Source: Clostridiaceae bacterium
GTDB taxonomy: Bacteria > Bacillota > Clostridia > Lachnospirales > Lachnospiraceae
Length of the DNA: 64,000 bases
Assembly: GCA_910575435.1 (NCBI GenBank)
Contig: CAJTGI010000001.1
Span: forward strand, 291,760 to 355,759
Direction of reading: 5' to 3'
Shown: positions 34,206 through 46,716 of the stretch, piece after piece
How the letters are laid out: each line of letters begins with the position of its first letter
How positions within the stretch are numbered: the stretch's first letter is position 1
Translations under genes and position numbers: made by a program
Notes under the pieces: model-generated
Databases searched by the model: none
Seen by the model: the letters and a program-made list of their open reading frames with translations, nothing else
Told to the model about the DNA's origin: nothing

Positions 34206-34925
34206 ATGATAAAATTCCGTTTATATATTGACAAAGACAGGGAAACCGAATGGCTAAACGATCTGGCAAAGCAGGGAAAGACCATGTCAGGCTTCTTCGC
34301 CGGCTTCTGCCGATTTGAGGATACGGCTCCCGGATTATGGCGTTACCAGGTGGATTTCAGCGACCGCTTCGGCAGCGTGACAGAAGAATACCGCTCCCTC
34401 ATGGATGAACTGCAGATTGAAATCGTTCAAATCTGGGGCTATTGGGTTATTTTAAGAAAACGTTCGGCAGATGGGCCTTTTGAAATGTACACCGACATAG
34501 AATCCAAAATAGAACACTACAAAAAGATCCGAAGACTGTTCCAAGCCGTCACGCTAATCGAACTGGCATTATTCATATTTGAAATGATTTGCGCTATCGC
34601 ATTGGGAGAACCTGCGGGCTGGCTATTCATGATGATTATGGGACTTCTTGCCATCACCCTGCAGCGGCAAGCCAATCACACCAGCCAAATCATCTCCGGC
34701 CTGATGGAGCAGAAGGGAGCGCAAAATGACAGATGCCCTGCGCCGGAAAAGAAACAGGTATCTGCCATTCTGCTGGTCGGCCTGCTATTGAATGCATGTG
34801 CCGTGGCAATGCAGCCTTCCACGAAATTCATGCATTCTGCCAAACTGGCAGTCCAAATCATTGCCATCATCGCCATGTTTGCAGGCATCTATCGCACCAG
34901 ATGGGTATTCAGAAGCAAGAAGTAG
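34206..34925 (+). CDS. DUF2812 membrane protein
   Basis: 239 aa. The N-terminal DUF2812 domain (MIKFRLYIDKDRETEWLNDL, then GFCRFEDTAPGLWRYQVDF) is followed by two pairs of membrane segments (LIELALFIFEMICAIALGE, WLFMMIMGLLAI and two more after residue 180). PadR-DUF2812 pairs are common in Firmicutes and the function is unknown; envelope-stress sensing is a common guess. TGAGGAG precedes the ATG. It lies 71 nt after the padR gene. Confidence 0.85.
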   Translation: MIKFRLYIDKDRETEWLNDLAKQGKTMSGFFAGFCRFEDTAPGLWRYQVDFSDRFGSVTEEYRSLMDELQIEIVQIWGYWVILRKRSADGPFEMYTDIESKIEHYKKIRRLFQAVTLIELALFIFEMICAIALGEPAGWLFMMIMGLLAITLQRQANHTSQIISGLMEQKGAQNDRCPAPEKKQVSAILLVGLLLNACAVAMQPSTKFMHSAKLAVQIIAIIAMFAGIYRTRWVFRSKK

Positions 34926-34931
34926 TCCATT

Positions 34932-35798
34932 CTATCTGCGCATATAATCGCCATCCACCTTCAAAATGCTCACCAGATTCTCATAGACTGGCAATGGCTC
35001 CGCCTCCGTGTGCCTTTGATTCAGGTAGCGACCGTCATCCGCCGTCAGGAAATGATGCAGCCTCTGCTGGCTTTCCAGCTGGCGCATCATATATTCCTTT
35101 CGGTCTGCCCTCCTCTTTGCCTGGGCTCTCTCCTGGTCTCTGATTGCCTGCTCCTTTAACGCCTTCTTCATCCTCTTGTGGCGCTTATCCCACCAGGACT
35201 CTTGCTCCCTCTCCGTCTCCATGCCGCTCCCGGCATCAGACTTGCTGAATCCCTCCCCGTGATGCTCCTCGATGGAGGCTCCGAAATGTTCGATTACCAG
35301 GCTTCCGCTGTTTCCTCCCCAGCCGTAGAATGGATTGGGCACCGCCCTGTCTTCCACGAAATAGCCCAGCACCCATGCCTCATACTCCGGATCGTTCTTC
35401 ATCTGCTCCCATCCCTCCTCCGAGATGGAAATGATCACGTCATCATTGAGCCTGGTAGGGTGATAGGGAATGGTGCCCAGCATGGAATAGAAATGGGCCT
35501 GATACTCTTCCATCGTCATATCTGCCGTATCCACATGCTCTGCACCAAATTTTCTCCTCACGTTCTTTCCCGCATTTACCTGGGCGCTCACATGGGAAGC
35601 ATCCTGGGGGTGCTTTGCCTTATATTCCTCCACCACGCTAGTTCTAACTGCCTTTTCATCGCCCTTCCCATGGGATTCCGCTTTGTTGCAGGACGCACCG
35701 AATCCATCTTCCGCCTCCTGACGCTCCGTCCTTTTGCCATAACTCCCTGCGCGGTATCCAAGATTCCCCGCCAGCAGGCTATGATAAATCATGCTCAT
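34932..35798 (-). CDS. Unknown 288-aa hydrophilic protein
   Basis: No firm family. A soluble protein with a disordered start (LAGNLGYRAGSYGKRTERQE), a middle segment DDVIISISEEGWEQMKNDPE YEAWVLGYF with a glycine-rich NPFYGWGGNSGSLVIEHFG, a very charged coiled-coil-like stretch (KRMKKALKEQAIRDQERAQA), and the end VYENLVSILKVDGDYMRR. This layout resembles Clostridia proteins of unknown function that occur in several copies per genome. GGAGG lies 8 nt before the ATG. It converges with the DUF2812 gene (6 nt gap). Confidence 0.7.
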   Translation of the reverse strand: MSMIYHSLLAGNLGYRAGSYGKRTERQEAEDGFGASCNKAESHGKGDEKAVRTSVVEEYKAKHPQDASHVSAQVNAGKNVRRKFGAEHVDTADMTMEEYQAHFYSMLGTIPYHPTRLNDDVIISISEEGWEQMKNDPEYEAWVLGYFVEDRAVPNPFYGWGGNSGSLVIEHFGASIEEHHGEGFSKSDAGSGMETEREQESWWDKRHKRMKKALKEQAIRDQERAQAKRRADRKEYMMRQLESQQRLHHFLTADDGRYLNQRHTEAEPLPVYENLVSILKVDGDYMRR

Positions 35799-35985
35799 AC
35801 TCTTGCCCTCCGTCCCAACATGGAATAAATTCCCTGCCTATTTACATAATATATCGTATTTTATCCGAAATAAATAATACTTTCCCAGGTAAAAAACATC
35901 CTCTGACCATATTCATGCACGAAATGACCATTTCCCCTCTCAATCTTCTGCCGCAGCAAGAGAATATCCCCACCCTTTGCACAGG

Positions 35986-36014
35986 AAAAGGAGCCTCCCA
36001 TCCGGAAGGCTCCT
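35986..36014 (-). terminator. Terminator of the lacZ-symporter operon
   Basis: On the minus strand AGGAGCCT...AGGCTCCT forms an 8-bp GC-rich stem followed by TTTTCC, 36-64 nt after the symporter stop. Confidence 0.75.
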
Positions 36015-36049
36015 CCATGCAAACCCCATATCCCAATATCTATTATCCG

Positions 36050-37489
36050 TCATTTCTCCACAGCAAGCGCCGCATTGGCTTGCTCCACCTTCAATTTCAC
36101 AAGAAGGAGGGTGATAATCAGGTTAATGGCCATGGGAATCCACAGATACATGACATAGAGCATATTGATGCAGGACTGGGACTGCACTGCCGCATTGGCC
36201 ACATACCCGCTGACCGCCAGCAGCCATCCCGCAAGGGCAGTGCCGATGCCTCCGCCAATCTTCACTCCCAGGGAAGTGCAGGAATACATGGTGCCATCGA
36301 TTCTCTTCCCCTTTGTCAGGTAAGTATATTCCGAACACTCCGCAATCAGCGCATTCAAATCTCCTTGCAGCGGGCTCATTCCCAGAGATGCCACGCCGGA
36401 GAATAGCAGCATGAGAGGAATATTGCCCATATAGCCAGCCACAATCACCAACCCCCTGGATATGGTCGCCAGAATATATCCCACCAAATTTAACTTGTAC
36501 ATCCCCTTCCACCGCTTCACAAGAATGGGGGTAAAGACCAGCCCCGCAATCAGCGGGATATTGATGGCCCAGGCAAACACCCCCAGCAGGGAGGCATTTC
36601 CAAGAATGTAAGTCATAAAGTAAATGCCCATATTCAGCGTGGCGGTGAAAATCTGCATCAGGATATACATCACGCAGATTATCAGATAATACTTGTTGGT
36701 CAGCAGCATCTTTGCCGCCGCCCTCAATCCATATTTTTCCTCTCGTCCCCTCTCTCCTTGCCTTTCATCCTCCTGGCATGGGCCATTTCCAGCCGCTTCT
36801 CCTCCTCTAGAAGAATCCTCCTCCGTTACATCCTCAGAAGAACTCTCATTCAACTCCTCTTCCGGCAATTCCTTTACAGAAAATACAGAAATCGTATTCA
36901 CAACCAGTCCGATTACCCCATAAATAATTGCCATGACGCGCCAGCCCGCCGCGCCTCCTCCCAGAGCCTTCACAGCATCCACGGTAATCGTCTGGATCAG
37001 CAGGCTGGTACCAAAGGCAAAGATAAACCGAATGGAACCCATCTGCACCCGCTCGCTGCCATTCTTCGTCACCAGAGCCGTCAGCGCCGAGTAGGCGATA
37101 TTGTTGGCGGTGTAAAATACCGCATTCAGCAGCGTGTACGCAATGAAGAACCATGCATACTGCGCCACATCCCCCATGCCGGAAGGGATGAAGAACAACG
37201 CCACGATCATGGCAGAACAGCCAAGATATGCCCACAGCATCCAGGGCCTGGCCTTTCCCATCCTGCTCTTGGTCTTGTCAATCAGCGAGCCAAAGAACAC
37301 GTCCGTCACCCCGTCAAATAATTTGGACACCATCATCAGGGTTCCCACAATCCCCGCATTCATCCCGATGGTATCCGTGAGGAAAATCATCAGGAAGGAA
37401 GACAGGAAGGCATAGACCACGTTTCCCGCCACATCTCCAGAACCATACCCCACCTTATTGTACCACTTCAAATATCTTCTCTCTTCCAT
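36050..37489 (-). CDS. GPH-family sugar:cation symporter
   Basis: 479 aa, twelve predicted membrane segments, MelB/LacS-like (glycoside-pentoside-hexuronide family). The N-terminal signature is YNKVGYGSGDVAGNVVYAFL, then SKLFDGVTDVFFGSLIDKTK and MGKARPWMLW. The middle cytosolic loop is long and acidic (ELPEEELNESSSEDVTEEDS). There is no IIA-like tail. It should import a galactoside or related sugar with a cation to feed the beta-galactosidase upstream. The start at 37489 has GGAGG 8 nt upstream. Confidence 0.93.
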   Translation of the reverse strand: MEERRYLKWYNKVGYGSGDVAGNVVYAFLSSFLMIFLTDTIGMNAGIVGTLMMVSKLFDGVTDVFFGSLIDKTKSRMGKARPWMLWAYLGCSAMIVALFFIPSGMGDVAQYAWFFIAYTLLNAVFYTANNIAYSALTALVTKNGSERVQMGSIRFIFAFGTSLLIQTITVDAVKALGGGAAGWRVMAIIYGVIGLVVNTISVFSVKELPEEELNESSSEDVTEEDSSRGGEAAGNGPCQEDERQGERGREEKYGLRAAAKMLLTNKYYLIICVMYILMQIFTATLNMGIYFMTYILGNASLLGVFAWAINIPLIAGLVFTPILVKRWKGMYKLNLVGYILATISRGLVIVAGYMGNIPLMLLFSGVASLGMSPLQGDLNALIAECSEYTYLTKGKRIDGTMYSCTSLGVKIGGGIGTALAGWLLAVSGYVANAAVQSQSCINMLYVMYLWIPMAINLIITLLLVKLKVEQANAALAVEK

Positions 37490-37552
37490 AAGTAATACCT
37501 CCGTCAATACATTATTATACCCAATAAATAACTTGATGCTGCATCCATGCAA

Positions 37553-40636
<3,084 letters not shown>

Positions 40637-40677
40637 TCATTTCTACACTACTCTCTAGTAACTTTTTTTGTATGCAT

Positions 40678-40707
40678 ATTATACCTTGTTTTCGCAAAAA
40701 ATGTCCA
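40678..40707 (-). promoter_or_regulatory. lacZ promoter
   Basis: On the minus strand, -35 TGGACA (40702-40707), 18 bp, -10 TATAAT (40678-40683). The -35 is half of the palindrome TGTCCATGGACA (40702-40713). Confidence 0.75.
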
Positions 40708-40724
40708 TGGACAGCATTGGACAG
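40702..40724. promoter_or_regulatory. Shared operator region of the divergent lacZ/AraC promoters
   Basis: The palindrome TGTCCATGGACA (40702-40713) is followed by a further TGGACAG (40718-40724). This gives direct TGGACAG repeats 10 bp apart, about one helical turn, as AraC-type proteins often recognise. It covers both -35 boxes. Confidence 0.55.
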
Positions 40725-40746
40725 AACATGCACAAAATGATACAAT
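40718..40746 (+). promoter_or_regulatory. Promoter of the AraC-type regulator
   Basis: -35 TGGACA (40718-40723), 17 bp, -10 TACAAT (40741-40746), giving a leader of about 35 nt. Confidence 0.65.
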
Positions 40747-40787
40747 ATTACTATTCATATCTTGCCCAAAGAAAGGAGATGACAATC

Positions 40788-41645
40788 ATGTATGTGAACT
40801 CCGGATACCTGAACAACTCCCTGGTAGACTTTATGGACAAAAGCAGGCCCCTCATCGTAGGAAGCTGCGGAACCTACCACCTATTTACCCGCCCCCGTCT
40901 TCCCACCTACCGTCCCAAGGGGCGAATCGACTATCAGCTTCTGTACATTTCAGCCGGGAAAGCGCATTTTTATTTCAAGAAGGACGAGGAAACCATCGTC
41001 ACCGCCGGACACATGGTACTGTACCGTCCCAAGGAAATGCAGAGGTATGTATACTACGCAGAAGACCAGACCGAGGTATACTGGGTGCACTTTACCGGAA
41101 GCCATGTAAAGCAGCTGCTGAAAAAATACCATTTTCCCGCCAAGGACCATGTGCTCTACTCCGGCACCTCCCCCATATATCAGAGGCTGTTCCGCACTAT
41201 GATCCAAGAACTGCAGCTGCGCAAGCCAAATTATGAACAGCTTCTGACCATGCTGCTGCACCAGGTTCTCCTTCTAACCGATCGAAATTCCGGGGAGGAA
41301 AAAATCAAAAATAACTATGCCCAAAATGAAGTGGAGCGGGCAACCAATTACTTCAATGACCACTATCAGTCAGACATCAACATAGAAGAATATGCGGCGT
41401 CCAGAAATATGAGCACCAGCTGGTTCATTCGGAATTTCAAGCAACATAACGGAATCACCCCCCTGAATTATATTCTCAGCATCCGAATCTCCAACGCCCA
41501 AAACCTTCTGGAAACCACAGACTATGCCATATCGGAAATATCCTCCATCGTGGGCTATGACAATCCCCTGTATTTCAGCCGACTCTTTAAGAAGCAGACA
41601 GGGATGTCCCCCAGAGAATACCGCAAAGAAAAAGCAGGAGATTGA
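40788..41645 (+). CDS. AraC-family regulator of the lactose operon
   Basis: 285 aa. An N-terminal cupin-like sugar-sensing domain (RGRIDYQLLYISAGKAHFYF-like strands, then HMVLYRPKEMQRYVYYAEDQ) precedes a C-terminal pair of helix-turn-helix motifs (about 190-285): INIEEYAASRNMSTSWFIRN and ISEISSIVGYDNPLYFSRLF with KKQTGMSPREYRK. It likely activates the divergent lacZ-symporter operon in response to a sugar. The start at 40788 follows AAAGGAG by 9 nt and lies downstream of the mapped promoter. Confidence 0.92.
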   Translation: MYVNSGYLNNSLVDFMDKSRPLIVGSCGTYHLFTRPRLPTYRPKGRIDYQLLYISAGKAHFYFKKDEETIVTAGHMVLYRPKEMQRYVYYAEDQTEVYWVHFTGSHVKQLLKKYHFPAKDHVLYSGTSPIYQRLFRTMIQELQLRKPNYEQLLTMLLHQVLLLTDRNSGEEKIKNNYAQNEVERATNYFNDHYQSDINIEEYAASRNMSTSWFIRNFKQHNGITPLNYILSIRISNAQNLLETTDYAISEISSIVGYDNPLYFSRLFKKQTGMSPREYRKEKAGD

Positions 41646-41660
41646 AATCTCCTGCTTTTT
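41632..41660 (+). terminator. Intrinsic terminator of the AraC-type gene
   Basis: AGCAGGAGATT-GA-AATCTCCTGCT followed by TTTT. The stem overlaps the last codons and the stop. Confidence 0.92.
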
Positions 41661-41732
41661 GCTCGGCCCATCCCATCCCTGCTTTTATCAGTCTCACGCC
41701 ACCATGGAATCGCCTCTGCGCTTATGGCATAC

Positions 41733-43430
41733 TTAAAACTCAAACCGCTTCATCATCTGCACCATGGTTGCCACTTGGGCTGACTGCTCTTCGCTGACGG
41801 CGGCAGTCTCCTGGGAAGTGGCAGAGTTATTGTCCACAATAGATGCTACCCTGGTAATATTGCTGTCAATATTATTCATCTCCTCCACATCCTGATTCAA
41901 AATCTTTGCAACATGGTCCATCTTTTCCGTGGCAGCCCTGGCGCCAGCCATAACCTGATTCATATTCTGCGCCGTCTCATCCGCAATTTCAATTCCCTTA
42001 TCCACAGCGGACACCGTAGCCTCAATCAAGTGAGTCGTCTCTCCCGCAGCAGCGGCAGATTCCTCCGCCAGCTTTTTCACCTGCTCTGCCACGACAGCAA
42101 ATCCCTTTCCGGCCTCCCCGGCCCTAGCCGCCTCAATGGCCGCATTCAGGGACAGCAGGTTTGTCTGCTCGGCAATATCTTCAATCGTTTCAATAATTGA
42201 GCGAATTTCCTCAGAGCATTGGCTAATCTCTCCGATTGCCTTGGTCAGTTCCTGCATCTTGGCATTTCCCTGGGAAAGGGTCACGCCTGCTTCCGCCGCA
42301 ATCTCCACCGTTGATGTGGCTTCCTCCGCACTATTTCCCATGCCCTCCGTCATCACATCCACCATTTTGGCCAGGTCGGTCACTTCCAAGGCCTGGGCGG
42401 TACATCCTTCTGCCAAATCCACGGATGCCTGCGCCAGCTGTTCAGAGCCACTGTCAATCTGCTGCGCCGTATCCCGGATGGTAAGGAGCACATTCTTTGT
42501 TTCTTCCTTGATTTTTAGCAAAGATTCCTTGATTGCCTCAAACTCCCCCACGTACTCCTGGGTCACATCAACATTGTAGTTTCCCTGCGCCATATGTTCC
42601 AGCACGCTGGAAATCTCACTAATCATGCTTGTATAATTGCTCTTCATGAAATTGATGGCAGTCACCATCTTTCCCACCTCGCTGTCATCCTCTTTCATAT
42701 CGGTGGCCTGGTGGAAATTTCCATGAGCCAGGATGGTCATCTGTTCAGACACTTGGATAATCGGCTGTAGCAAATCCTCCTTTGCAAATCTGATGGTGCG
42801 CATAATTTCCAGAACGATGTAAGCAAAGGTAAAAATAAAAAGTATTTCACTTACTATCTTAATAATATTGACGATGTTCTTAATTTTACTCTCCCGCTCC
42901 TGAATGGCGTCAATAGTATCATCTGTCAGCGTTGTGATTTCGTCAACGGCAGCATTATACTCCTCCCCAAAAACGATGGCAGTGGCACTGGAAGAATCTT
43001 CTTCATTTGCATATTCCATGGCCTCTTCCTCCAGAGGCACCAGCCCATTTGACAATTCTGCAATATGTTCCATGGATTCCCACTCTTCGCTTGTAAGGCG
43101 GTTCCCTTTCAGTCCATTCCAAGCAATATCACGATTTTTATCCTGGTCCAGCTCTTTCATGTAGGCATCTTTATGTTCCTGATTCCCTGTGACAGCAAAG
43201 GCCCGCACCTCCGAGGTGAGTTTCTTGGATCCCAGGCGATACTGGTTCAGAAGCATGGTATTTTCCAACTGCTCCGCTTCCACTGCCGACATCAAGAAAT
43301 TTGATCCAATAAATGCCAATAAAAGCACAATGCCTGTTGCCATCACCCCGACTGTCCTCCTGACAATCTTCTTCAGGCGGGCGGCCTGACCAAACTCCAC
43401 TGTCTGCTCTTGTGTTTTGTTTTTTTTCAT
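41733..43430 (-). CDS. Methyl-accepting chemotaxis protein
   Basis: 565 aa transmembrane receptor. First membrane helix about 28-52 ([20 protein letters not shown]), extracellular helical four-bundle sensor to about 195, second helix about 195-220 ([20 protein letters not shown]), HAMP, and a cytosolic signalling domain with the hairpin tip [20 protein letters not shown] followed by [16 protein letters not shown]. The ligand is unknown. It signals through CheA/CheW, not seen in the window. GGAGAA precedes the ATG. Confidence 0.95.
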   Translation of the reverse strand: MKKNKTQEQTVEFGQAARLKKIVRRTVGVMATGIVLLLAFIGSNFLMSAVEAEQLENTMLLNQYRLGSKKLTSEVRAFAVTGNQEHKDAYMKELDQDKNRDIAWNGLKGNRLTSEEWESMEHIAELSNGLVPLEEEAMEYANEEDSSSATAIVFGEEYNAAVDEITTLTDDTIDAIQERESKIKNIVNIIKIVSEILFIFTFAYIVLEIMRTIRFAKEDLLQPIIQVSEQMTILAHGNFHQATDMKEDDSEVGKMVTAINFMKSNYTSMISEISSVLEHMAQGNYNVDVTQEYVGEFEAIKESLLKIKEETKNVLLTIRDTAQQIDSGSEQLAQASVDLAEGCTAQALEVTDLAKMVDVMTEGMGNSAEEATSTVEIAAEAGVTLSQGNAKMQELTKAIGEISQCSEEIRSIIETIEDIAEQTNLLSLNAAIEAARAGEAGKGFAVVAEQVKKLAEESAAAAGETTHLIEATVSAVDKGIEIADETAQNMNQVMAGARAATEKMDHVAKILNQDVEEMNNIDSNITRVASIVDNNSATSQETAAVSEEQSAQVATMVQMMKRFEF

Positions 43431-43722
43431 ACATTCTCCATTTCCGCAAAGTGAAGAAATTGTTACTATTCACGGCTTTGCCGCTCATAGTAACAATTCA
43501 TTCAACTCCGCTTATTGCATCATTGCGACTAAGATGCCGCAAACCGTATCCAAGCATGCTTTGCCATATGCTTTTGATCCCAGCATCATATAATAATTCT
43601 ATTATACTTTGCACAATAAGAATATGCAATAGAATGATGAAATAATTCACCAGCAGTAAAGCGTATCTTTAAAACAATAAAACCGCACAGCCAACTGTAA
43701 TTCCCATGCTGATTAGCGTCCC
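43431..43722. other. Gene-free 292-nt stretch
   Basis: No supported frame. It contains the palindrome at 43458-43498; otherwise AT-rich sequence with no clear further structure. Confidence 0.5.
43458..43498. repeat. Short intact palindrome of the GTTACTAT family
   Basis: AATTGTTACTAT and ATAGTAACAATT are perfect 12-bp arms, with an inner CGGC-TTT-GCCG hairpin. It lies directly upstream of the chemoreceptor gene. Confidence 0.8.
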
Positions 43723-44424
43723 TTACAAAAGCATGTCTACCTTCCTCAATGGTCGAGACTGCTGTTCCTCCACCCCATCTGTTGCCGCACGCTGGTCTTC
43801 CCCACGTTCTTCCTTCCCCGTCTCTTCTGACAAGCTTGCAGTCTGCCTCATGTCATGAACCGTCTCAGTCATCTGCTTGATCTGGCTGGCCGTGGCATGT
43901 TCTGCCCTCTCTTCCACTTCTTGCAGCTGCTTTTGCTTGGCCTCCATATTTCCCCGTCCGCCATCGGCCTTGATTTCACCCTTAAGCACTTTCGCCGTGG
44001 CTTTCAGCCCATCGGCAGCCCTGCGGCCGGCTTTGGAAATCTCCATGGAAGCATCGGCCGATATGATGGCTTGCATATTTCCAGCAGAAAGGTTATCAGA
44101 AGTTCCCTTGGCATTTCCTTTAGAAGAATTTTCCGCAGGTTCTGGCGACATATCATTTTTCACAGCACCGGATTCCTGCTTCTGCTTGCGCAGCTCAATT
44201 TGATGCTTGCGCAACTCATTATTCAATTCGTTAATCCGCTGCTGCATCTGCTGTTTCTTCTTCATCTTCTCTTCCATGCTCATGGAATCATTTTGGGAAA
44301 GTTCCTGCATCTGCTGCCGGATGTTTTCAATCTCCTTCATGATACCCTTGCTATAGGCATCCATGCCGCCCCCCTGGGAGACTCCGCCCTCACTGCCTGT
44401 TCCATTCACGCTATTCACCTGCAT
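43723..44424 (-). CDS. FlxA-like coiled-coil protein
   Basis: 233 aa hydrophilic protein without signal peptide. A flexible start (MQVNSVNGTGSEGGVSQGGG) is followed by a long coiled coil (KEIENIRQQMQELSQNDSMS, KKKQQMQQRINELNNELRKH) like FlxA-family proteins, then a low-complexity region and a second helical segment (GNMEAKQKQLQEVEERAEHA). FlxA-like proteins are under flagellar control in enterics; here the neighbour is a chemoreceptor, which is suggestive only. The start at 44424 follows GGAGG by 7 nt. Confidence 0.7.
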   Translation of the reverse strand: MQVNSVNGTGSEGGVSQGGGMDAYSKGIMKEIENIRQQMQELSQNDSMSMEEKMKKKQQMQQRINELNNELRKHQIELRKQKQESGAVKNDMSPEPAENSSKGNAKGTSDNLSAGNMQAIISADASMEISKAGRRAADGLKATAKVLKGEIKADGGRGNMEAKQKQLQEVEERAEHATASQIKQMTETVHDMRQTASLSEETGKEERGEDQRAATDGVEEQQSRPLRKVDMLL

Positions 44425-44527
44425 GTGCATCCCTCCATAACTCTAATGCTATTTGATTTCATTGTACTAATATTCTTATCGTCAAAGGAAAATCACATGG
44501 CAAGGGATTTGTAGTGAACGGACCATT

Positions 44528-45922
44528 TTATGTTGTGAAACAATCATCATCGTCTTCTATCTGCAACATCACCTGCAGCGTAACGCTATCCTCGCCCTGT
44601 TCAAATAACATGTCCCCCAGATAAGACCTAGCCACCCTCCGAATATTAGCCAATCCGATTCCGTGTCCCTCGCCCTTTTTCATCGACAGGGGAACTCCCC
44701 TCTCCCTATCCCATTCCATATCTCCGGCGTAACTGTTTTTCACCGTAATCAGAAATAACTGATTCCTCCTGCTGGAAGAAATCTTAATCCAAGGATGCAC
44801 CCCATTGACAGATTCCAAGCAGTTATTCAGGGCATTGCCCAATATCACGCCCACGTCAAAAGCATCCACGTTTGTTTTCTCCGGAAAATGAAAATCGCAC
44901 TGGAAGGAAATCTGCCGCCTCCCTGCCTCCCGCATTTTCTCTCTAATAATCACATCCGTAACCGGATTTCCCGTCTTAACCTCCGACACTGCCTGTCCCC
45001 ACTCCCGCTTCAGTCGTCTCAGATAAGATGCCGCCTCCGTCCCATGATTCTCTTCTATTAAATGCTCCATGACCTGAATATGGTTCCCCATGTCATGACG
45101 CATGGCTCGGATATCTTCATACAGAGCCTCCATCTGCCGAATATGAGCTTTCATCTCCGCCATCTGGCTGTCTGCCAGCTGCATCTGCCTCAACTCCTCC
45201 TGCCCATCCCGCAGCCTCTGAAAAAGAGCCAGCATCACCAGCACTGCCAGATAAGCGGTAATGGAAAATAAGCAAATGTAGCCATTTGCCGGAATATATT
45301 TTTTAATCAGCCCTTCCTCCATGCACTGCATATACAAATCATAATACATGTATTCCACTGGCTTGAAGAAAATCACCATGACCTGGGGAATCGCCATGCA
45401 AACCAGTTCCCGGGCAGAAAGATTCTCCCTTTTCCTCTTATATACTCGATGAAAGATTCTCAAGCTGACATGCAGGAATAAAAATCTCTGCACAAGCCAT
45501 CCCGCCTCGCTCAAAAGAAGGGTAGCAATCGCCGCCTCCATGCTCCTTGCAGAAAACTCCATAAGACCAGTCTTATCAGCAATCAGGTTCATCTCTTCAA
45601 TTACGATGGAATGGGTCAGATACTCCAGGATAAAAAAAGACAGAAATAAAAATATCTTCTGCCTTCCATTCCTCTTATCCATTGCCATGAGATACAGGTA
45701 GGACAGCGCCGCTCCCACGAAATATGCCATCCAGAATTTCATCTCCAAAGGAATCGCATATAGAATGATCATCACCAGTCCATAAATGACCGCCCCCGCA
45801 TAGGCATCACCCCTTTTTCTCACATAAGGCCTCAGCAGAAAGGCGAGATTGATGACAGTGAGCAATATTTTGACATAAGAAGCCGCCTTTGTAATCAAAT
45901 CATAATAAAAATCCATATCCAT
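44528..45922 (-). CDS. AgrC-like sensor histidine kinase (GHKL type)
   Basis: 464 aa. About six N-terminal membrane helices (for example GAVIYGLVMIILYAIPLEMK and YICLFSITAYLAVLVMLALF), a linker coiled coil, then the phospho-acceptor region AMRHDMGNHIQVMEHL and a GHKL ATPase with N-box GVILGNALNNCLESV and GHGIGLANIRRVARSY. The layout matches peptide-sensing AgrC/ComD kinases, without proof of a peptide ligand. The start at 45922 follows GGGGGA. It is 35 nt after its LytTR partner. Confidence 0.9.
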   Translation of the reverse strand: MDMDFYYDLITKAASYVKILLTVINLAFLLRPYVRKRGDAYAGAVIYGLVMIILYAIPLEMKFWMAYFVGAALSYLYLMAMDKRNGRQKIFLFLSFFILEYLTHSIVIEEMNLIADKTGLMEFSARSMEAAIATLLLSEAGWLVQRFLFLHVSLRIFHRVYKRKRENLSARELVCMAIPQVMVIFFKPVEYMYYDLYMQCMEEGLIKKYIPANGYICLFSITAYLAVLVMLALFQRLRDGQEELRQMQLADSQMAEMKAHIRQMEALYEDIRAMRHDMGNHIQVMEHLIEENHGTEAASYLRRLKREWGQAVSEVKTGNPVTDVIIREKMREAGRRQISFQCDFHFPEKTNVDAFDVGVILGNALNNCLESVNGVHPWIKISSSRRNQLFLITVKNSYAGDMEWDRERGVPLSMKKGEGHGIGLANIRRVARSYLGDMLFEQGEDSVTLQVMLQIEDDDDCFTT

Positions 45923-45957
45923 TTTTAGCAATCCCCCATTTTGATACACCCCGCAAA

Positions 45958-46659
45958 CTACTGTCTCTCATTTTTCCCTGCGCACTTTAAAAGAGCCCTC
46001 ACGAAATCAGGGTAGTTAGCCTTTGACAAAAGCACCCCCACCTTGCCCAAATATACATTGGCCATATCATACTTGGTCACATGGCGAAGGTTCACCAGAT
46101 AACTCCGATGGGTTCGGAAGAACCCCTCCCCCGCTTCTCTCTCCAGATCCCTCAGCTTTCCATAATATTCTACAGTATCTGACAGCGTGTGTATCACCAC
46201 TTTCCTGTTAAACACTTCCGCATACACAATATCCCGAAACAAAACTCTCCTGTGGCTTCCCCCCGCATTGACGACAAAAGCCCTGTCCTCCTCTACCTGG
46301 CGCTGCCGCTTCGTCTCCACTGCCCGCTCCAAAACCTGGAGGAATTTCTTCTCTGAAAATGGTTTGACAAGATAATGAAATGCCCCCACGTCAAAAGCCT
46401 GGAACACATACTCCTCCACCCCGGTCACGAAAATCAGGATGCACTGCTCATGCTCTCTCCGAAAGTCTCTGGCAACATCCATCCCATTCCGTCCCGGCAT
46501 CTGGATGTCCAGAAACAAAATATCAAAATTCGCCCCACATTTCAGCAGTTCTTCACCGGATGCGAAAGAGAAAATCTCAGCCCGGGACATGCTCCCCAGC
46601 ACTCTCTTCCTCAAATCCTCCCGCACTGCCTCCTCATCATCACAGATTCCCACAACCAT
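45958..46659 (-). CDS. LytTR-family response regulator (AgrA-like)
   Basis: 233 aa. Receiver domain (MVVGICDDEEAVREDLRKRV; phospho-acceptor Asp in DILFLDIQMPGRNGMDVA; FHYLVKPFSEKKFLQVL) and a C-terminal LytTR DNA-binding domain (HRRVLFRDIVYAEVFNRKVV, FFRTHRSYLVNLRHVTKYD). LytTR proteins bind pairs of short direct repeats. It forms an operon with the AgrC-like kinase. The start at 46659 is preferred over an upstream in-frame ATG because GAGGAT is properly spaced and the receiver strand begins there. Target genes are unknown. Confidence 0.93.
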   Translation of the reverse strand: MVVGICDDEEAVREDLRKRVLGSMSRAEIFSFASGEELLKCGANFDILFLDIQMPGRNGMDVARDFRREHEQCILIFVTGVEEYVFQAFDVGAFHYLVKPFSEKKFLQVLERAVETKRQRQVEEDRAFVVNAGGSHRRVLFRDIVYAEVFNRKVVIHTLSDTVEYYGKLRDLEREAGEGFFRTHRSYLVNLRHVTKYDMANVYLGKVGVLLSKANYPDFVRALLKCAGKNERQ

Positions 46660-46716
46660 TTTCCCACATCCTCTAACCTTTCTATCCATGCCACTTTGCA
46701 CGAATATTCCCGCCTT

